The notes: generated by a model not told the origin, from the sequence alone. A stretch of 64,000 nucleotides of DNA from Polyangiaceae bacterium (GCA_019637265.1 JAHBVY010000003.1:372001-436000), one strand, 5' to 3'. Shown: positions 1 to 8,716, numbered from the stretch's first letter. Numbers and translations: made by a program.

Positions 1-605
1 TTGGTGCTCTTCTCGCTCGTCACGTGGTTGTCCGTCTGAGCGTCGAAGGTGATGCCCGGCACCAGCTCCCACACGTCGAAGCCTTGGTCGATGCCTTTCC
101 CACGACCAAAATACATATGCGCCTGCACGCCCATGGTGCGGATGCCTTGCTTCTGCATCGACTCCTGGATGAAGTCGTTGCTCTCGCGGTAACCTGTGAA
201 GAACCACCCGTCGCGGTACAGGGTGGAGGCGAGCTTGCCGCTCAGCATGCAGGTGACGCTCTGCGCGGTGTAGCTCGTGACCGAGCGGTAGTCGTCGTAG
301 ACCACCGCCTCCTTGGTGAGCGCGGTGAGGTTCGGCGCGATGTCGCGCTCATAACCAGCCCAGGGCATGTCGGCGCGCAGCGAGTCCACGGTGAGCAGCA
401 GCACGTTGACCGGCTTCTCGGGTCGCGTCGGCTTGGGCTTCGGGGGTGGCTCCGCCGGCGCGCTCGGTGCGGCGCTCACCTGAGCTTCGGCGCTCGTCGT
501 CGGCTTCGCGCTGGAGCCAGTGCTCGCGCCTGGATCGGTGGTCCCTTGTTGACTGCAACCGAGCGAGAACAGCCCGATCAGCACGCTACATGAGGCGATA
601 CGCAT
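1..605 (-). CDS. Sulfatase-like hydrolase lipoprotein, 3' end truncated by window
   Basis: The gene begins with ATG at 605 and runs off the left edge, so only about the first 200 residues are visible. Residues 1-17 look like a lipoprotein signal (hydrophobic stretch ending in SLGC), followed by a Pro/Ala/Ser-rich linker to about residue 65. The catalytic domain starts with NVLLLTVDSLRAD, the metal-binding Asp segment of the alkaline phosphatase/sulfatase superfamily. At the place of the usual C/S-x-P-x-R formylglycine motif the sequence is T-A-Q-S-V-T-C-M-L-S-G (residues 113-123), so the nucleophile position is Thr and both Pro and Arg are absent. This suggests a phosphotransferase or phosphodiesterase-like member rather than a true sulfatase. 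It is probably anchored in the envelope. The exact substrate cannot be inferred. Confidence 0.8.
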   Translation of the reverse strand, partial: MRIASCSVLIGLFSLGCSQQGTTDPGASTGSSAKPTTSAEAQVSAAPSAPAEPPPKPKPTRPEKPVNVLLLTVDSLRADMPWAGYERDIAPNLTALTKEAVVYDDYRSVTSYTAQSVTCMLSGKLASTLYRDGWFFTGYRESNDFIQESMQKQGIRTMGVQAHMYFGRGKGIDQGFDVWELVPGITFDAQTDNHVTSEKST

Positions 606-891
606 TCTCCTGGGCGCCTAGCGCGCGGCGCATGGGGAGGCCAAGAAAAGCGCCCGGGGGAGGCGCCTTCTTCGCTCATGCCGCACGTCGCGTCTGAGCT
701 CGTGGATACGATGTGGGAATGCGGGGCGCTGGTGGATGGTTCCAGCTCTTCACGCGGCTGCACCCGGGGCAGCTCTGGGCGCGAACGTCATGAGCGCGGG
801 GACGAGCAGGCGTGGAGCGCAGAGCGAAGGAGCGCGAGGTGAGGGTCGCTAGGTGAGGGTCGCGCGTACGACGTGATGCTCGATGCGCGGC

Positions 892-1707
892 TCAGGGCGC
901 GGCGGCGAGCGGCTCACGATCCGAGCGTGCGTGAGGCCAAGTGAGGCCCGCGCCGAGCTTCGCCTGAGCGCGCTCACCGGCGTCGTGGAAGCGCGCCGCG
1001 AGCGCTCGCAGTAGCGCGCGCTGAGTGGTCTCACGCAGTCGCCGTTCGCGTGGCGCATCGCGGGTGTCGCTGCGCACCTCGATGCGGAGCTGACACAGGG
1101 CGTCCGTTTCGCCAAGGTCATGGATCGCGAGCCAGCCCATCATCCAACCCGGGCTCCACTCGGGGAAGCGCTTCTTCGGATCGTGGAAGAGCTTGGGCGC
1201 GGCCAGGTGGGTGACGTGGAACACCGCCGCGTAGCGCCGCTCGGCCAGCTCCGAGAGCTTGCTCAGCGCCTCCTCCGCTGCCTTCGTGCTCATGAGCTCG
1301 CGGCGCGCCTTGGCGGCGGTGCCGGGGCGGTACAGCGGCTCCAGCGCCTGCAAGTCCGATGAAGTCAGCTCATTGGTCAAATCAAGACTGAAAAGCTGAC
1401 GACCATCGGGCCGCGCGTCCGTCACGTCGAGGACCAGCGTGTCCTTCGCGAGATCACCGCTCGCGAGGTCCGTGCAGCTGCGGTCCTTCGGGTTCTGCGG
1501 CAGCTCCCAGTCGCCGCGCAGGCGCTGCTCCACCCGGTGCCGCTCGAAGGCCACGCGCTCCGTGAGCACGCTTAGCTGACTATCCGGCACGTCGCTGCGC
1601 GCGAGGGATGCCGCGGGTGGCTTGGCCGTGGGTGACTCGCAGGCGCCGAGCGCGCACGCGAGCGCGGCGACGATCATCGGGGAGAGGGCTCGCTCAGCGT
1701 GGCGCAC
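892..1707 (-). CDS. Hypothetical lipoprotein
   Basis: This 271-residue product carries a lipoprotein signal (AALACALGAC, lipobox L-G-A-C near residue 23), then a soluble domain with no family I recognise. Start candidates are the codon at 1707 and an internal ATG at 1677 (MIVAALACALG), which would give a more typical signal peptide; I keep the longer form. The mature part is rich in Arg, Leu and Glu and predicted helical, with one conserved-looking aromatic stretch (FPEWSPGWMMGWLAIHD, around residues 182-198). It precedes the sulfatase-like gene on the same strand with a 286-bp gap, so the two need not be co-transcribed. Function is unknown; an envelope location is inferred only from the signal. 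Confidence 0.7.
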   Translation of the reverse strand: MRHAERALSPMIVAALACALGACESPTAKPPAASLARSDVPDSQLSVLTERVAFERHRVEQRLRGDWELPQNPKDRSCTDLASGDLAKDTLVLDVTDARPDGRQLFSLDLTNELTSSDLQALEPLYRPGTAAKARRELMSTKAAEEALSKLSELAERRYAAVFHVTHLAAPKLFHDPKKRFPEWSPGWMMGWLAIHDLGETDALCQLRIEVRSDTRDAPRERRLRETTQRALLRALAARFHDAGERAQAKLGAGLTWPHARSDREPLAAAP

Positions 1708-1796
1708 AGGGAGGGCCTAGCGGGCGGTCGCGCCGTGGGGCAACAAACCGGCCTGAGGCTGGGGTGCGCCTCAGTGCCGCGTGCTATGGCGGCCGG

Positions 1797-2924
1797 GTGT
1801 TGGCCTTGCAAGCGCTCACCCCAGAGGAGCTCAGCCAAGCGCTGCCGGAGCTGCGGCTCGCGGAGGCGCGGCGCATCGTCTCGTCGCTCCATCGCAGCGG
1901 GAGGCTCGAGGCGGCGATCCCTCAGGTGCGGCGGAGCGCGCTCTCGGCGGTGCGCGCGGCGACCCACGTCCCCGGGCTCGAGCGGGTGTCGCTGAGCGAG
2001 AGCGCGCTCGATCCGTTCGTGAAGCTGGTGCTGCGCGTGCCGGGGGGCGACCTGATCGAGACCGTCAGGATCCCGCTCGAACGCCCCGGGCGCTTCTCCA
2101 TCTGCGTGAGCGCGCAGGTGGGCTGCGCGCTCGCGTGCGCCTTCTGCGCCACGGGGAAGCTCGGCCTCAGGCGTAACCTCGCGGTGTGGGAGATCGTGGA
2201 GCAGGTGCGCGAAGCCGCGAGCACGCTCGGCGCGGGTCAGCGCGTGCATGGCGTGGTGTTTCAAGGGATGGGGGAGCCGCTCGCCAACCTCGATCAGGTG
2301 CTCGGCGCCATCCGCGTGCTGAACGAGCCGAGCGGCCTCGCCATCGACGCGCGCAACATCACCGTGTGCACCGCCGGGCTCCCTTCGGGGATCCGGCGGC
2401 TCGCGCGTGAGGCGCCGAAGGTGCGCCTGGGGCTCTCGCTCGGCAGCGCGCTGCCCGAGGTGCGGGGTCGCCTGATGCCGATCACGAACGCGCACTCGTT
2501 CGACGCGGTGATGGAGGCCGCGGTGGAGCACGCTCGGCTCACGCGGCGCGCGCCGATGTGGGCGCTGACGCTGCTCGCGGGGGTGAACGACGACGAGGAG
2601 ACCGCGCGTCGCCTGGCGGATCGCATCGCGTGGTTCACGGAGCAAGCCGGGGTGCGCCCGCGCCTCAGCTTGATCCCTTACAACGCGACCTCACTCGGCG
2701 AGGGCGATCCGTTCTCGCGGAGCCCCCAGGCGGTGGAGGAGCGCTTCCGTGAAGTGCTCAGGGATCGGGGGGTTGGGAGCCACCGTCGCTACAGCGGGGG
2801 CGGCGACGTCGGGGCAGCGTGCGGTCAGCTCGCTGCGCGCGCCCAGGGCGTGAGCGGCCCAGGGCGTGAGCGGCAAGGACCGATCGATAGGGGCGCGATC
2901 GGTAAGGCCGCGATAGGCGCTTAA
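1797..2924 (+). CDS. rlmN: 23S rRNA (adenine-C2)-methyltransferase RlmN family, radical SAM
   Basis: RlmN-type enzymes methylate C2 of A2503 in 23S rRNA, and A37 of some tRNAs, by radical SAM chemistry. The 375-residue product carries the radical SAM triad as CALACAFC (Cys110, 114, 117), the upstream Cys103 in ICVSAQVGC, a GMGEPLANLDQVLGAI segment, and the C-terminal AACGQL motif whose Cys342 matches the residue that carries the methyl adduct in RlmN. The start is placed at GTG 1797 because the family N-terminus begins near LQALTPEEL; upstream codons overlap the divergent lipoprotein gene and look non-coding. The extreme C-terminus after AACGQLA is not family-like and coincides with a 16-bp tandem duplication. 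Cfr is less likely because the gene sits in a housekeeping-like setting with no resistance context. Confidence 0.9.
   Translation: MLALQALTPEELSQALPELRLAEARRIVSSLHRSGRLEAAIPQVRRSALSAVRAATHVPGLERVSLSESALDPFVKLVLRVPGGDLIETVRIPLERPGRFSICVSAQVGCALACAFCATGKLGLRRNLAVWEIVEQVREAASTLGAGQRVHGVVFQGMGEPLANLDQVLGAIRVLNEPSGLAIDARNITVCTAGLPSGIRRLAREAPKVRLGLSLGSALPEVRGRLMPITNAHSFDAVMEAAVEHARLTRRAPMWALTLLAGVNDDEETARRLADRIAWFTEQAGVRPRLSLIPYNATSLGEGDPFSRSPQAVEERFREVLRDRGVGSHRRYSGGGDVGAACGQLAARAQGVSGPGRERQGPIDRGAIGKAAIGA
2841..2872. repeat. 16-bp tandem duplication in the rlmN 3' end
   Basis: The unit GCCCAGGGCGTGAGCG occurs twice in a row at 2841-2856 and 2857-2872. Sixteen is not a multiple of three, so the duplication changes the reading frame of the last residues of rlmN downstream of the catalytic AACGQL motif. 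Confidence 0.9.
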
Positions 2925-2986
2925 AGCGTGCCCCCGCCTCGAAGGTGCTTGGCGCGCGCCGGGCGTCGCGCCTATCTTAGGCGATC

Positions 2987-4657
2987 ATGGCGGATCTGCG
3001 AGAGCTCCTCCGGTACTTGGAGCGTGACGACATCAGCGCGCTCATCTTACAGACCGACGCGGCCACCTCCGTGGAGTACCAAGGTCAGCGCCGCTGGTTG
3101 GGGCGTGAGCCGCTCAGCGCGGCCGACCTCGCGGCGCTGGTGCGCGGCACTGGGCTCACCGCCTTGATCCCGCCGCGCGATAGCGATGGCGCGCTGACGC
3201 CGGTCGAGCTGTTCGGGGCGCGCTACGCCGCGCGCGTCGCCCGACGCGGCGATCTGCTGCGCTTCCACATCACGCTGGGTGCCGCGGCGCCGGCTTCGGG
3301 TGTGTCCGCCGCTTCACTGCTCGAGGAGACGGTGCGCGTGCCGGTGGTCGCGCCGGCGCCTTCGAGCCCGCTCAGCTCACCTCACAGCGCGCTCAGCTCG
3401 CCCCACGGCGCAGCCCTCGAGCTCGATGATCCAGCGAGCGCCCTCGAGGACGATGACGAGCTGAGCTTGGACCTCGCGGAGGCGCCCCCGGTCGCTAGCA
3501 GCTCACTCTGGCTCGAGCGCCCTTCGGGGCTCGAGCAGGCGCTCGCCTTCGCGCGGGAGCACGGCGCGAGCGATCTCCACATCACCTCCGATCGCCCGAT
3601 CCAGATCCGCCGCGTGGGTCAGCTGATCCCGGTGAGCGATCCGATCCCACACGGCGACGTGGAGCGCTGGTTGCTCCCCAGCGCGGGAGCCCACCAAGCG
3701 GCGCTCAGCGAGCTGGGGTACGCGGATTTCTCGCTGGAGCTCGAGCGGGGCGGCCGGGTGCGCGCCAACCTGTGCCGTCACCGCGCGGGGCTCAAGGGCT
3801 GCTACCGGCTGGTGATGAACGAGCCGCCCAGCATCGAGCAGCTAGGCTTACCACCGGAGGTGATGCGCATCACCGGGCAGCACCAAGGCTTGGTGGTGGT
3901 GGCGGGGCCGAACGGCCAGGGCAAGAGCACCACGATGGCGGCGCTGGTGGACTGGTTCAACGAGAACAAGAGCGTCCACATCATCACGGTGGAAGATCCG
4001 ATCGAGATCCGTCACCCCGTGAAGCGCGCGCTGGTGAGCCAACGTGAGGTAGGGTCGCACACCGCGAGCTTCTACACCGCGCTGAAGGGGAGCCTGCGTG
4101 AGGACCCCGACGTGATCGCGATCGGTGAGCTGCGTGACCGTGAGACGGTGGAGATGGCGCTCTCCGCCGCGGAGACGGGGCACCTGGTGCTGGCCACCAT
4201 GAGCACCCCGTCAGGTGCCAAGACCATCGATCGCCTGATCGAGCTGTTCCCGCCGGACGATCAGGCGCAGGTGCGTGCCACCATGGCCGGCGCCCTCAAG
4301 TTCGTGTTGAGCCAGCGCCTGGTGCCCACCTTGGATGGTGAAGGGATGGTGGCCGCGGTGGAGCTCATCACCGGTAACGTGCCGCTGTGGAAGCTGATCC
4401 GCGACAACAAGCTGTTTCAGCTACCCAGCTTGCTCCAGCGCGGCCGCTCGTACGGGATGCTGCGCATCGAGGACTCTCTGTCGGACTTGGTGCGCGCCGG
4501 GAAAATCAGCGCGGACGTGGCGCGCGCCTTCGCGGATGATCCGCGGGCGGTGGATGGGGCGGCGCGGTCTGCCGCGGCCGCGCCCGAGCCCGACGCGCCT
4601 CGAGCGGACGCCGGACGGCGTGGGCTCAAGGGCCTGTTTGGGCGCAAGGAGGGCTGA
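2987..4657 (+). CDS. PilT/PilU-like secretion ATPase with extra N-terminal domain
   Basis: This 556-residue protein belongs to the type IV pilus retraction (PilT/PilU) branch of secretion ATPases. Residues 1-100 form an extra domain I do not recognise, residues 100-165 are a Ser/Ala/acidic linker, and the PilT-like N2 domain begins near FAREHGASDLHIT. The Walker A is GPNGQGKSTT with Lys313; the Asp box is TVEDPIEI; the Walker B region is VIAIGELRDRETV. The His box, normally GH..(F/G)TLHT, reads GHLVLATMST, so the His is replaced by Ser. A C-terminal basic tail (GRRGLKGLFGRK) ends the protein. The stop overlaps the next start (TGATG), so it is translationally coupled to the PilT-like gene. I infer an accessory or regulatory retraction ATPase, similar in role to PilU. 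Confidence 0.85.
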   Translation: MADLRELLRYLERDDISALILQTDAATSVEYQGQRRWLGREPLSAADLAALVRGTGLTALIPPRDSDGALTPVELFGARYAARVARRGDLLRFHITLGAAAPASGVSAASLLEETVRVPVVAPAPSSPLSSPHSALSSPHGAALELDDPASALEDDDELSLDLAEAPPVASSSLWLERPSGLEQALAFAREHGASDLHITSDRPIQIRRVGQLIPVSDPIPHGDVERWLLPSAGAHQAALSELGYADFSLELERGGRVRANLCRHRAGLKGCYRLVMNEPPSIEQLGLPPEVMRITGQHQGLVVVAGPNGQGKSTTMAALVDWFNENKSVHIITVEDPIEIRHPVKRALVSQREVGSHTASFYTALKGSLREDPDVIAIGELRDRETVEMALSAAETGHLVLATMSTPSGAKTIDRLIELFPPDDQAQVRATMAGALKFVLSQRLVPTLDGEGMVAAVELITGNVPLWKLIRDNKLFQLPSLLQRGRSYGMLRIEDSLSDLVRAGKISADVARAFADDPRAVDGAARSAAAAPEPDAPRADAGRRGLKGLFGRKEG

Positions 4658-5745
4658 TGGCCAAGATCGATCGCTTGTTCGATGTGCTGCTCCAGCGCGG
4701 CGGCTCCGACCTGCACCTCGCGGTGGGTTACCCGCCCACGCTGCGCGTGAAGGGAGAGCTCGTGAGGGTCTCGCAGACGCCGCTCACGCACCGTGAGCTG
4801 GACGAGCTGCTCGGCGAGATCTGCGACGCGGAGCGCTACACCGGGTTCAAGGAGGCGAAGGATCTCGATTTCGCCTACGCCTACGAGGACAAGGCGCGCT
4901 TTCGCGCGAACTACTTTTGGAAGTGGTCAGGCCCGGCGGCGGTGTTCCGCACCATCCCCAGCAAGATCTTGACGGCTGAGCAGCTCGACTTACCAGCTGC
5001 GGTGGTGGGGCTCGCGCGGCGCCGCTCGGGGCTGGTGCTGGTGACGGGGCCGACGGGCAGCGGCAAGAGCACCACGCTGGCGGCGATGGTCCACGAGATC
5101 AACGCCTCGCGCGCCGGGCACATCCTGACGATCGAGGACCCCGTCGAGTTCGTGCACCAGCCGATCAGCTGTCAGATCACGCACCGCGAGGTGGGCCTCG
5201 ACACGCCGAGCTTCGCTGACGCCATCCGCAGCGCCGGGCGCGAGAACGCCGACGTGATTCTGGTGGGGGAGCTCCGCGGGCAAGAGACGATGCGCCTCGC
5301 GCTGCAGCTCGCGAGCTTCGGCTGCCTGGTGTTCGCCACGGTGCACACCAACTCGGCGCCGGCCACCATCGATCGCTTCATCAACGCCTTCCCCCACGCT
5401 CAGCAGTCGCAGATCCGGGGGATGTTGGCGGATGCCTTGGCGGGCATCGTGGCGCAGCAGCTGCTCAAGCGGGCTGACGGCACCGGGCGCGTCGCGGCGC
5501 ACGAGATCTTGATCGCGAACGCGGGCGTGGCCTCCACCATCCGTGAGGCGAAGACCAACATGATCGTGAACCTGATCCAGTCGGGCGCCCAAGTGGGGAT
5601 GCAGACGATGGACGCCGCGCTCGAGCGCCTGCTGAAGTCAGGCATGGTGACCGCGCGCGACGCCGTGGAGAAGGCGAACGACAAGGAGTATTTCTCGCGC
5701 CTACCGGAGGTGGCCGCCGCGCTGGGTGAAGAGGCGGCGGTGTGA
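4657..5745 (+). CDS. pilT: Type IV pilus retraction ATPase PilT-like
   Basis: The 362-residue product is full length for PilT, the hexameric ATPase that disassembles type IV pili and powers twitching motility at the cytoplasmic membrane. Visible motifs are SDLHLAVGYPP at the N-terminus, Walker A GPTGSGKSTT (Lys137), Asp box TIEDPVEF, Walker B VILVGELRGQET, and an intact His box ending in FATVHT, followed by ATIDRFI and the AHEILIANAGV segment. It differs from canonical PilT in GELRG where GEMRD is usual. It overlaps the preceding ATPase gene by one base, so the two are one operon and probably act together. No other pilus genes are in the window. Confidence 0.9.
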   Translation: MAKIDRLFDVLLQRGGSDLHLAVGYPPTLRVKGELVRVSQTPLTHRELDELLGEICDAERYTGFKEAKDLDFAYAYEDKARFRANYFWKWSGPAAVFRTIPSKILTAEQLDLPAAVVGLARRRSGLVLVTGPTGSGKSTTLAAMVHEINASRAGHILTIEDPVEFVHQPISCQITHREVGLDTPSFADAIRSAGRENADVILVGELRGQETMRLALQLASFGCLVFATVHTNSAPATIDRFINAFPHAQQSQIRGMLADALAGIVAQQLLKRADGTGRVAAHEILIANAGVASTIREAKTNMIVNLIQSGAQVGMQTMDAALERLLKSGMVTARDAVEKANDKEYFSRLPEVAAALGEEAAV

Positions 5746-5750
5746 GGCCG

Positions 5751-6683
5751 TCAGCCCTCCAGGCGCTGCGCCGCGTGGTACTCGAGGGTTAGGTTGGGGG
5801 CCTCGTTCGTCAGCATCGCGGCTGTGAGCTCGCGCTGGCTCAGCTTGCCCTGCGCCTCCACGAGCAGCGCGCGCCGGATCTTGCGGGGCGCGCTCGGCGC
5901 GCGTTGAGTCACCAGGGCCACCAAGGCGGCGCTGAGCGGCGCGAGGCTCGGGTTGTGAGCGGCGCTCTCCGCGTAAGGCGCGGCGACGATGGCGCCGTCT
6001 TCAGCCTCCAATGCGACGGCTGCCAGCGCGCCAGAGTACGGCGCGTGGGAGCGCTCCGCCGCGGCGATGCCTGCCGCGAGCAGCGGCTCGGCGCCGGGCG
6101 GCGACACGAGCGGCGTTCGGGGCGATGACAACAGCGCGGCGCTGACGCCCAAGGCGCGCGGACCAAACGGGTGCGGCAGCAGCTCCTCGAGGCGGCTCCG
6201 GAGCGGGGGCTCCGCCGTCGCCTCACGCGGGGCGATGAACAAGGACGGTGAGCTGCCTAGCTCCTGGAGGAACTGACGGCAGTAGCCGCAAGGCATGGCG
6301 GAGACCGCCAGGAGCTCGATCTCGGTTTGGTTGTTCACCCAGGCGCTCACCACGGCGGCTTGCTCTGCGTGGACACTGAAGCTGAGCGGTCCACGCGGCG
6401 GCTCCCAATTCGCGCCGAGGTGGAGGTCATGGCTAGACCCTCCTTGACGACATGCCGCGATCGCCCCCACCCGGAAGCCCGAGGTGGGCGCCTCCGCGTA
6501 GGCCATGGCCACCGGCAACAGTCGCGTGAGCAGCTGCTCGGTGTCGAGCGCCTCATGGCTCAGGAGCCAGCGCGTGAGCTGGGCCGGGACCACCGCGCGC
6601 TCCTCCAGCGCAGCCTCCAGCGCACGGCGCGCTTCGAAGCTGAAGGGGCTGAGCGCGCTCGCGAGGCGTGATGGATCAGGCAC
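5751..6683 (-). CDS. cdd: Cytidine deaminase, dimeric two-domain type
   Basis: Cytidine deaminase converts cytidine and deoxycytidine to uridine and deoxyuridine in pyrimidine salvage. The protein has the two-domain layout of E. coli Cdd: an N-terminal catalytic domain with HAE (His105, Glu107) and PCGYCRQF (Cys132, Cys135) that bind zinc and water, and a C-terminal degenerate copy (AIAAAERSHAPYSG, then AESAAHNPSLAPL). At 310 residues it is slightly longer than the 294 of E. coli. The start is set at GTG 6683 because family similarity begins there and TGAGG lies upstream; the frame stays open to 6803. It converges on pilT with a five-base gap and no visible terminator between them. Confidence 0.9.
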   Translation of the reverse strand: MPDPSRLASALSPFSFEARRALEAALEERAVVPAQLTRWLLSHEALDTEQLLTRLLPVAMAYAEAPTSGFRVGAIAACRQGGSSHDLHLGANWEPPRGPLSFSVHAEQAAVVSAWVNNQTEIELLAVSAMPCGYCRQFLQELGSSPSLFIAPREATAEPPLRSRLEELLPHPFGPRALGVSAALLSSPRTPLVSPPGAEPLLAAGIAAAERSHAPYSGALAAVALEAEDGAIVAAPYAESAAHNPSLAPLSAALVALVTQRAPSAPRKIRRALLVEAQGKLSQRELTAAMLTNEAPNLTLEYHAAQRLEG

Positions 6684-6837
6684 CGCGCCAGCATACCTCA
6701 CGAGCTCAGCCGCACCTGGCGCGCTGCGGACGAGGGGTATCCATGGCAGACGCCGCACGCCTGGCGCGCGGCAGCGATGAACAAAAACGCGCGCGGCGAC
6801 CAAGAGGCCGCCGCAGGGTGCTGCTCAGCACCTTGTG

Positions 6838-7740
6838 TTACCAGGAGGGCGGGGGCTCTGCGAAGCCACCGGGGAACGGATCCGCGTCGTGGCGGCGGCG
6901 CGTCTCCCCTGGGCCCCAGCCCCAGCGGTCGCCTTGCTCGTGGAAGAAGGCGACGCCAATCACCCCGACGTTGCGCGAGCTGCCCTTACGCGCGGCGTAG
7001 GAGCCATCCACGCTGCCGAATCGGAACGAGGCCACCGTGTCCGTCGAGCGCCGGAACCCATCGATTTCCACCGTGGAATAAGGCATCACGATGTAGCCGC
7101 GCTTGGTGAAGGCGCCCTCGCGGCCATCGATCACATCCAGCCCGTCCACCGTGGCCACCGCCTCGACGCGCGCCGGGGTGTGGTTTTGGATCTGGATGAC
7201 GTAGCGCTGGCCATGCTGCCCCACCACGTAGTTGCGCCCGCCGCTCTGCACGCCCGGCAGGGGCCGCCGCGCGTCGTCGAGGAGCCGCACCGTCAGCGCC
7301 CCGCCCGACACCGAGATCACGCCTTGGTCGTGGGTCACGAAGCCACCGCGGGTCATCTCCTGGACGCCCTGACGGTCATTGTAGAAGAACGACGCCACGG
7401 CGCTGGGGCTGACTGAATCCGCACGGAAAAATGGCGTGGTGGAGATGCGACTGACGCGGGTCTCGCCCCAGGTGGTGCCGAGCCCAGGGCGGCGCGGGCT
7501 GGGCTGGGCGACGTCCGCGTGGCGGTCGGCGGCCGCGCCGCTCGCGGCGGGGGCGCTCTCGTCGTACGGCTCGCCGGCGGACTCGGACTCGGCGTGCGGG
7601 GCGTAGCCAGCTTGGGGCTGCGCGGGGGGCGGCGCTTCGGCTGCCTCACTCCGGGTTGGCGCGCCGCTGGGGGGCGGCGCGGAGCCAGCGCAGGCGAAGG
7701 TGAATAGGGCGGGGACCAGGAGGAGCAGCTGAGGTCGCAT
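6838..7740 (-). CDS. Envelope lipoprotein with modules X-Y, paralog of the next gene
   Basis: A 300-residue predicted lipoprotein (signal ending TFACAGS) with a Pro/Ala/Glu-rich linker to about residue 80. Two conserved modules follow: X (residues 86-131, GLGTTWGE then FYNDRQGV) and Y (residues 148-268, with TVDGLDVIDG, KRGYIVMPY, EIDGFR, SFRFG, NVGVIGVAFF). A short tail GGFAEPPPSW ends it. The adjacent gene at 7841-8716 has the same two modules in the order Y-X with a similar tail, so these are tandem paralogs with swapped modules. Module Y resembles a family of secreted domains common in predatory and myxobacterial genomes, but I cannot assign a function. The ATG at 7740 is a clean start. 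A neighbour gap of 100 bp makes shared transcription possible. Confidence 0.75.
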   Translation of the reverse strand: MRPQLLLLVPALFTFACAGSAPPPSGAPTRSEAAEAPPPAQPQAGYAPHAESESAGEPYDESAPAASGAAADRHADVAQPSPRRPGLGTTWGETRVSRISTTPFFRADSVSPSAVASFFYNDRQGVQEMTRGGFVTHDQGVISVSGGALTVRLLDDARRPLPGVQSGGRNYVVGQHGQRYVIQIQNHTPARVEAVATVDGLDVIDGREGAFTKRGYIVMPYSTVEIDGFRRSTDTVASFRFGSVDGSYAARKGSSRNVGVIGVAFFHEQGDRWGWGPGETRRRHDADPFPGGFAEPPPSW

Positions 7741-7840
7741 GGGGCCGAGAACGGGGGGCTAGGGGGCGGCTTACACAGGGTGCGTTGGGATTTTGCTCCT
7801 GTCAGCGACGTGGATTAGCGAGGGCTTGGCGCCGTTCCCG

Positions 7841-8716
7841 TCAGCGACGGCTCACTGGTTGGCCGGGGAAGGGATTGGGGTTGGGCTCGTCGCTGGGTGG
7901 CTCGGCGAACCCCGGCGCCCATGTCGGCGCCGGTCGGATCCCCCGCGCGCGGAGCCCCTCCTGATCGTCGTAGCGGAGGCTCAGCACCTCCGCCGGGGCG
8001 CGCGCGGCGCGCTCGAAGCGAGTTCGGCTGGTGGGTGACCACTGCTGCTCCCCCCAACCGGTGCCCAGGTTGCCCTCCTTGGCGCGCGGCTGGGCAGGCG
8101 CTGCGGCGGAGCCTGGAGCGCGCTGGAGGTCGTCGCGTTGCCCAAGGGGCGCGTGGCGGCTGAAGCGAGGCAAACGCTCCTCGAACACCGCGAGCCCGAT
8201 CACACCCACGTGCTGGGGGGTGCCGCGAAGCGCCGAGTAAGAGCGCTCCGGCGTGGAGAAGCGGAAGGCGCGCGTGGTGTCCTGGCTGTCGCGGAAGCCA
8301 TCGATCACGATCGAGTCGTACGCCGCGATGATGTAGCCGCGCTGCTCGAAGTCGCCTGGTTGCCCCGTGATCACGCTGCGCCCATCCACCGTCGGCAGCA
8401 CCTCCACGCGGCGCCCGCTGCGGTTGAACACGCGCAGCGCGTAGCGATCCCCCGCGCGCCCCAGGACGACCTGCTCGCCTCGATGTGGGTAAACCGGGAG
8501 CGCGCGGCCGCTGGTGTCTTCCACCCGGAGCTCGATGGAGCTGCCGCGCACCGACTCCAGCGGGGCCACGGAGGTGGTGGTGTCGCTGAGCGGCGCGCTG
8601 AGCGGTTGCCCCACCGTGCCATCCGGGGTGCACATGCGGGTCAAGGTGACGCCGAGGACGGCGCCCCCCAGCGCCCAACCAGCTGCCTTCAGTTTCCAAG
8701 AGGAGGATTCAGCCAT
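7841..8716 (-). CDS. Membrane-anchored envelope protein with modules Y-X
   Basis: The 291-residue product starts at ATG 8716 (MAESSSWKLKAAGW); a longer reading to TTG 8794 is possible but its N-terminus is poor in coding character. A single hydrophobic segment (GWALGGAVLGVTLT, about residues 14-26) suggests a membrane anchor. Module Y occupies residues 61-180 (ALPVYPHRGEQ, TVDGRSVITG, QRGYIIAAY, VIDGFRDSQDTTRAFRF, HVGVIGLAVF) and module X residues 216-261 (NLGTGWGEQQ, RYDDQEGL), followed by GFAEPPSDEP. The order is the reverse of that in the downstream paralog. A Pro/Ala/Gln/Arg linker joins the modules. Function is unknown; a shared envelope role with the neighbour is inferred from similarity and adjacency. 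Confidence 0.75.
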   Translation of the reverse strand: MAESSSWKLKAAGWALGGAVLGVTLTRMCTPDGTVGQPLSAPLSDTTTSVAPLESVRGSSIELRVEDTSGRALPVYPHRGEQVVLGRAGDRYALRVFNRSGRRVEVLPTVDGRSVITGQPGDFEQRGYIIAAYDSIVIDGFRDSQDTTRAFRFSTPERSYSALRGTPQHVGVIGLAVFEERLPRFSRHAPLGQRDDLQRAPGSAAAPAQPRAKEGNLGTGWGEQQWSPTSRTRFERAARAPAEVLSLRYDDQEGLRARGIRPAPTWAPGFAEPPSDEPNPNPFPGQPVSRR

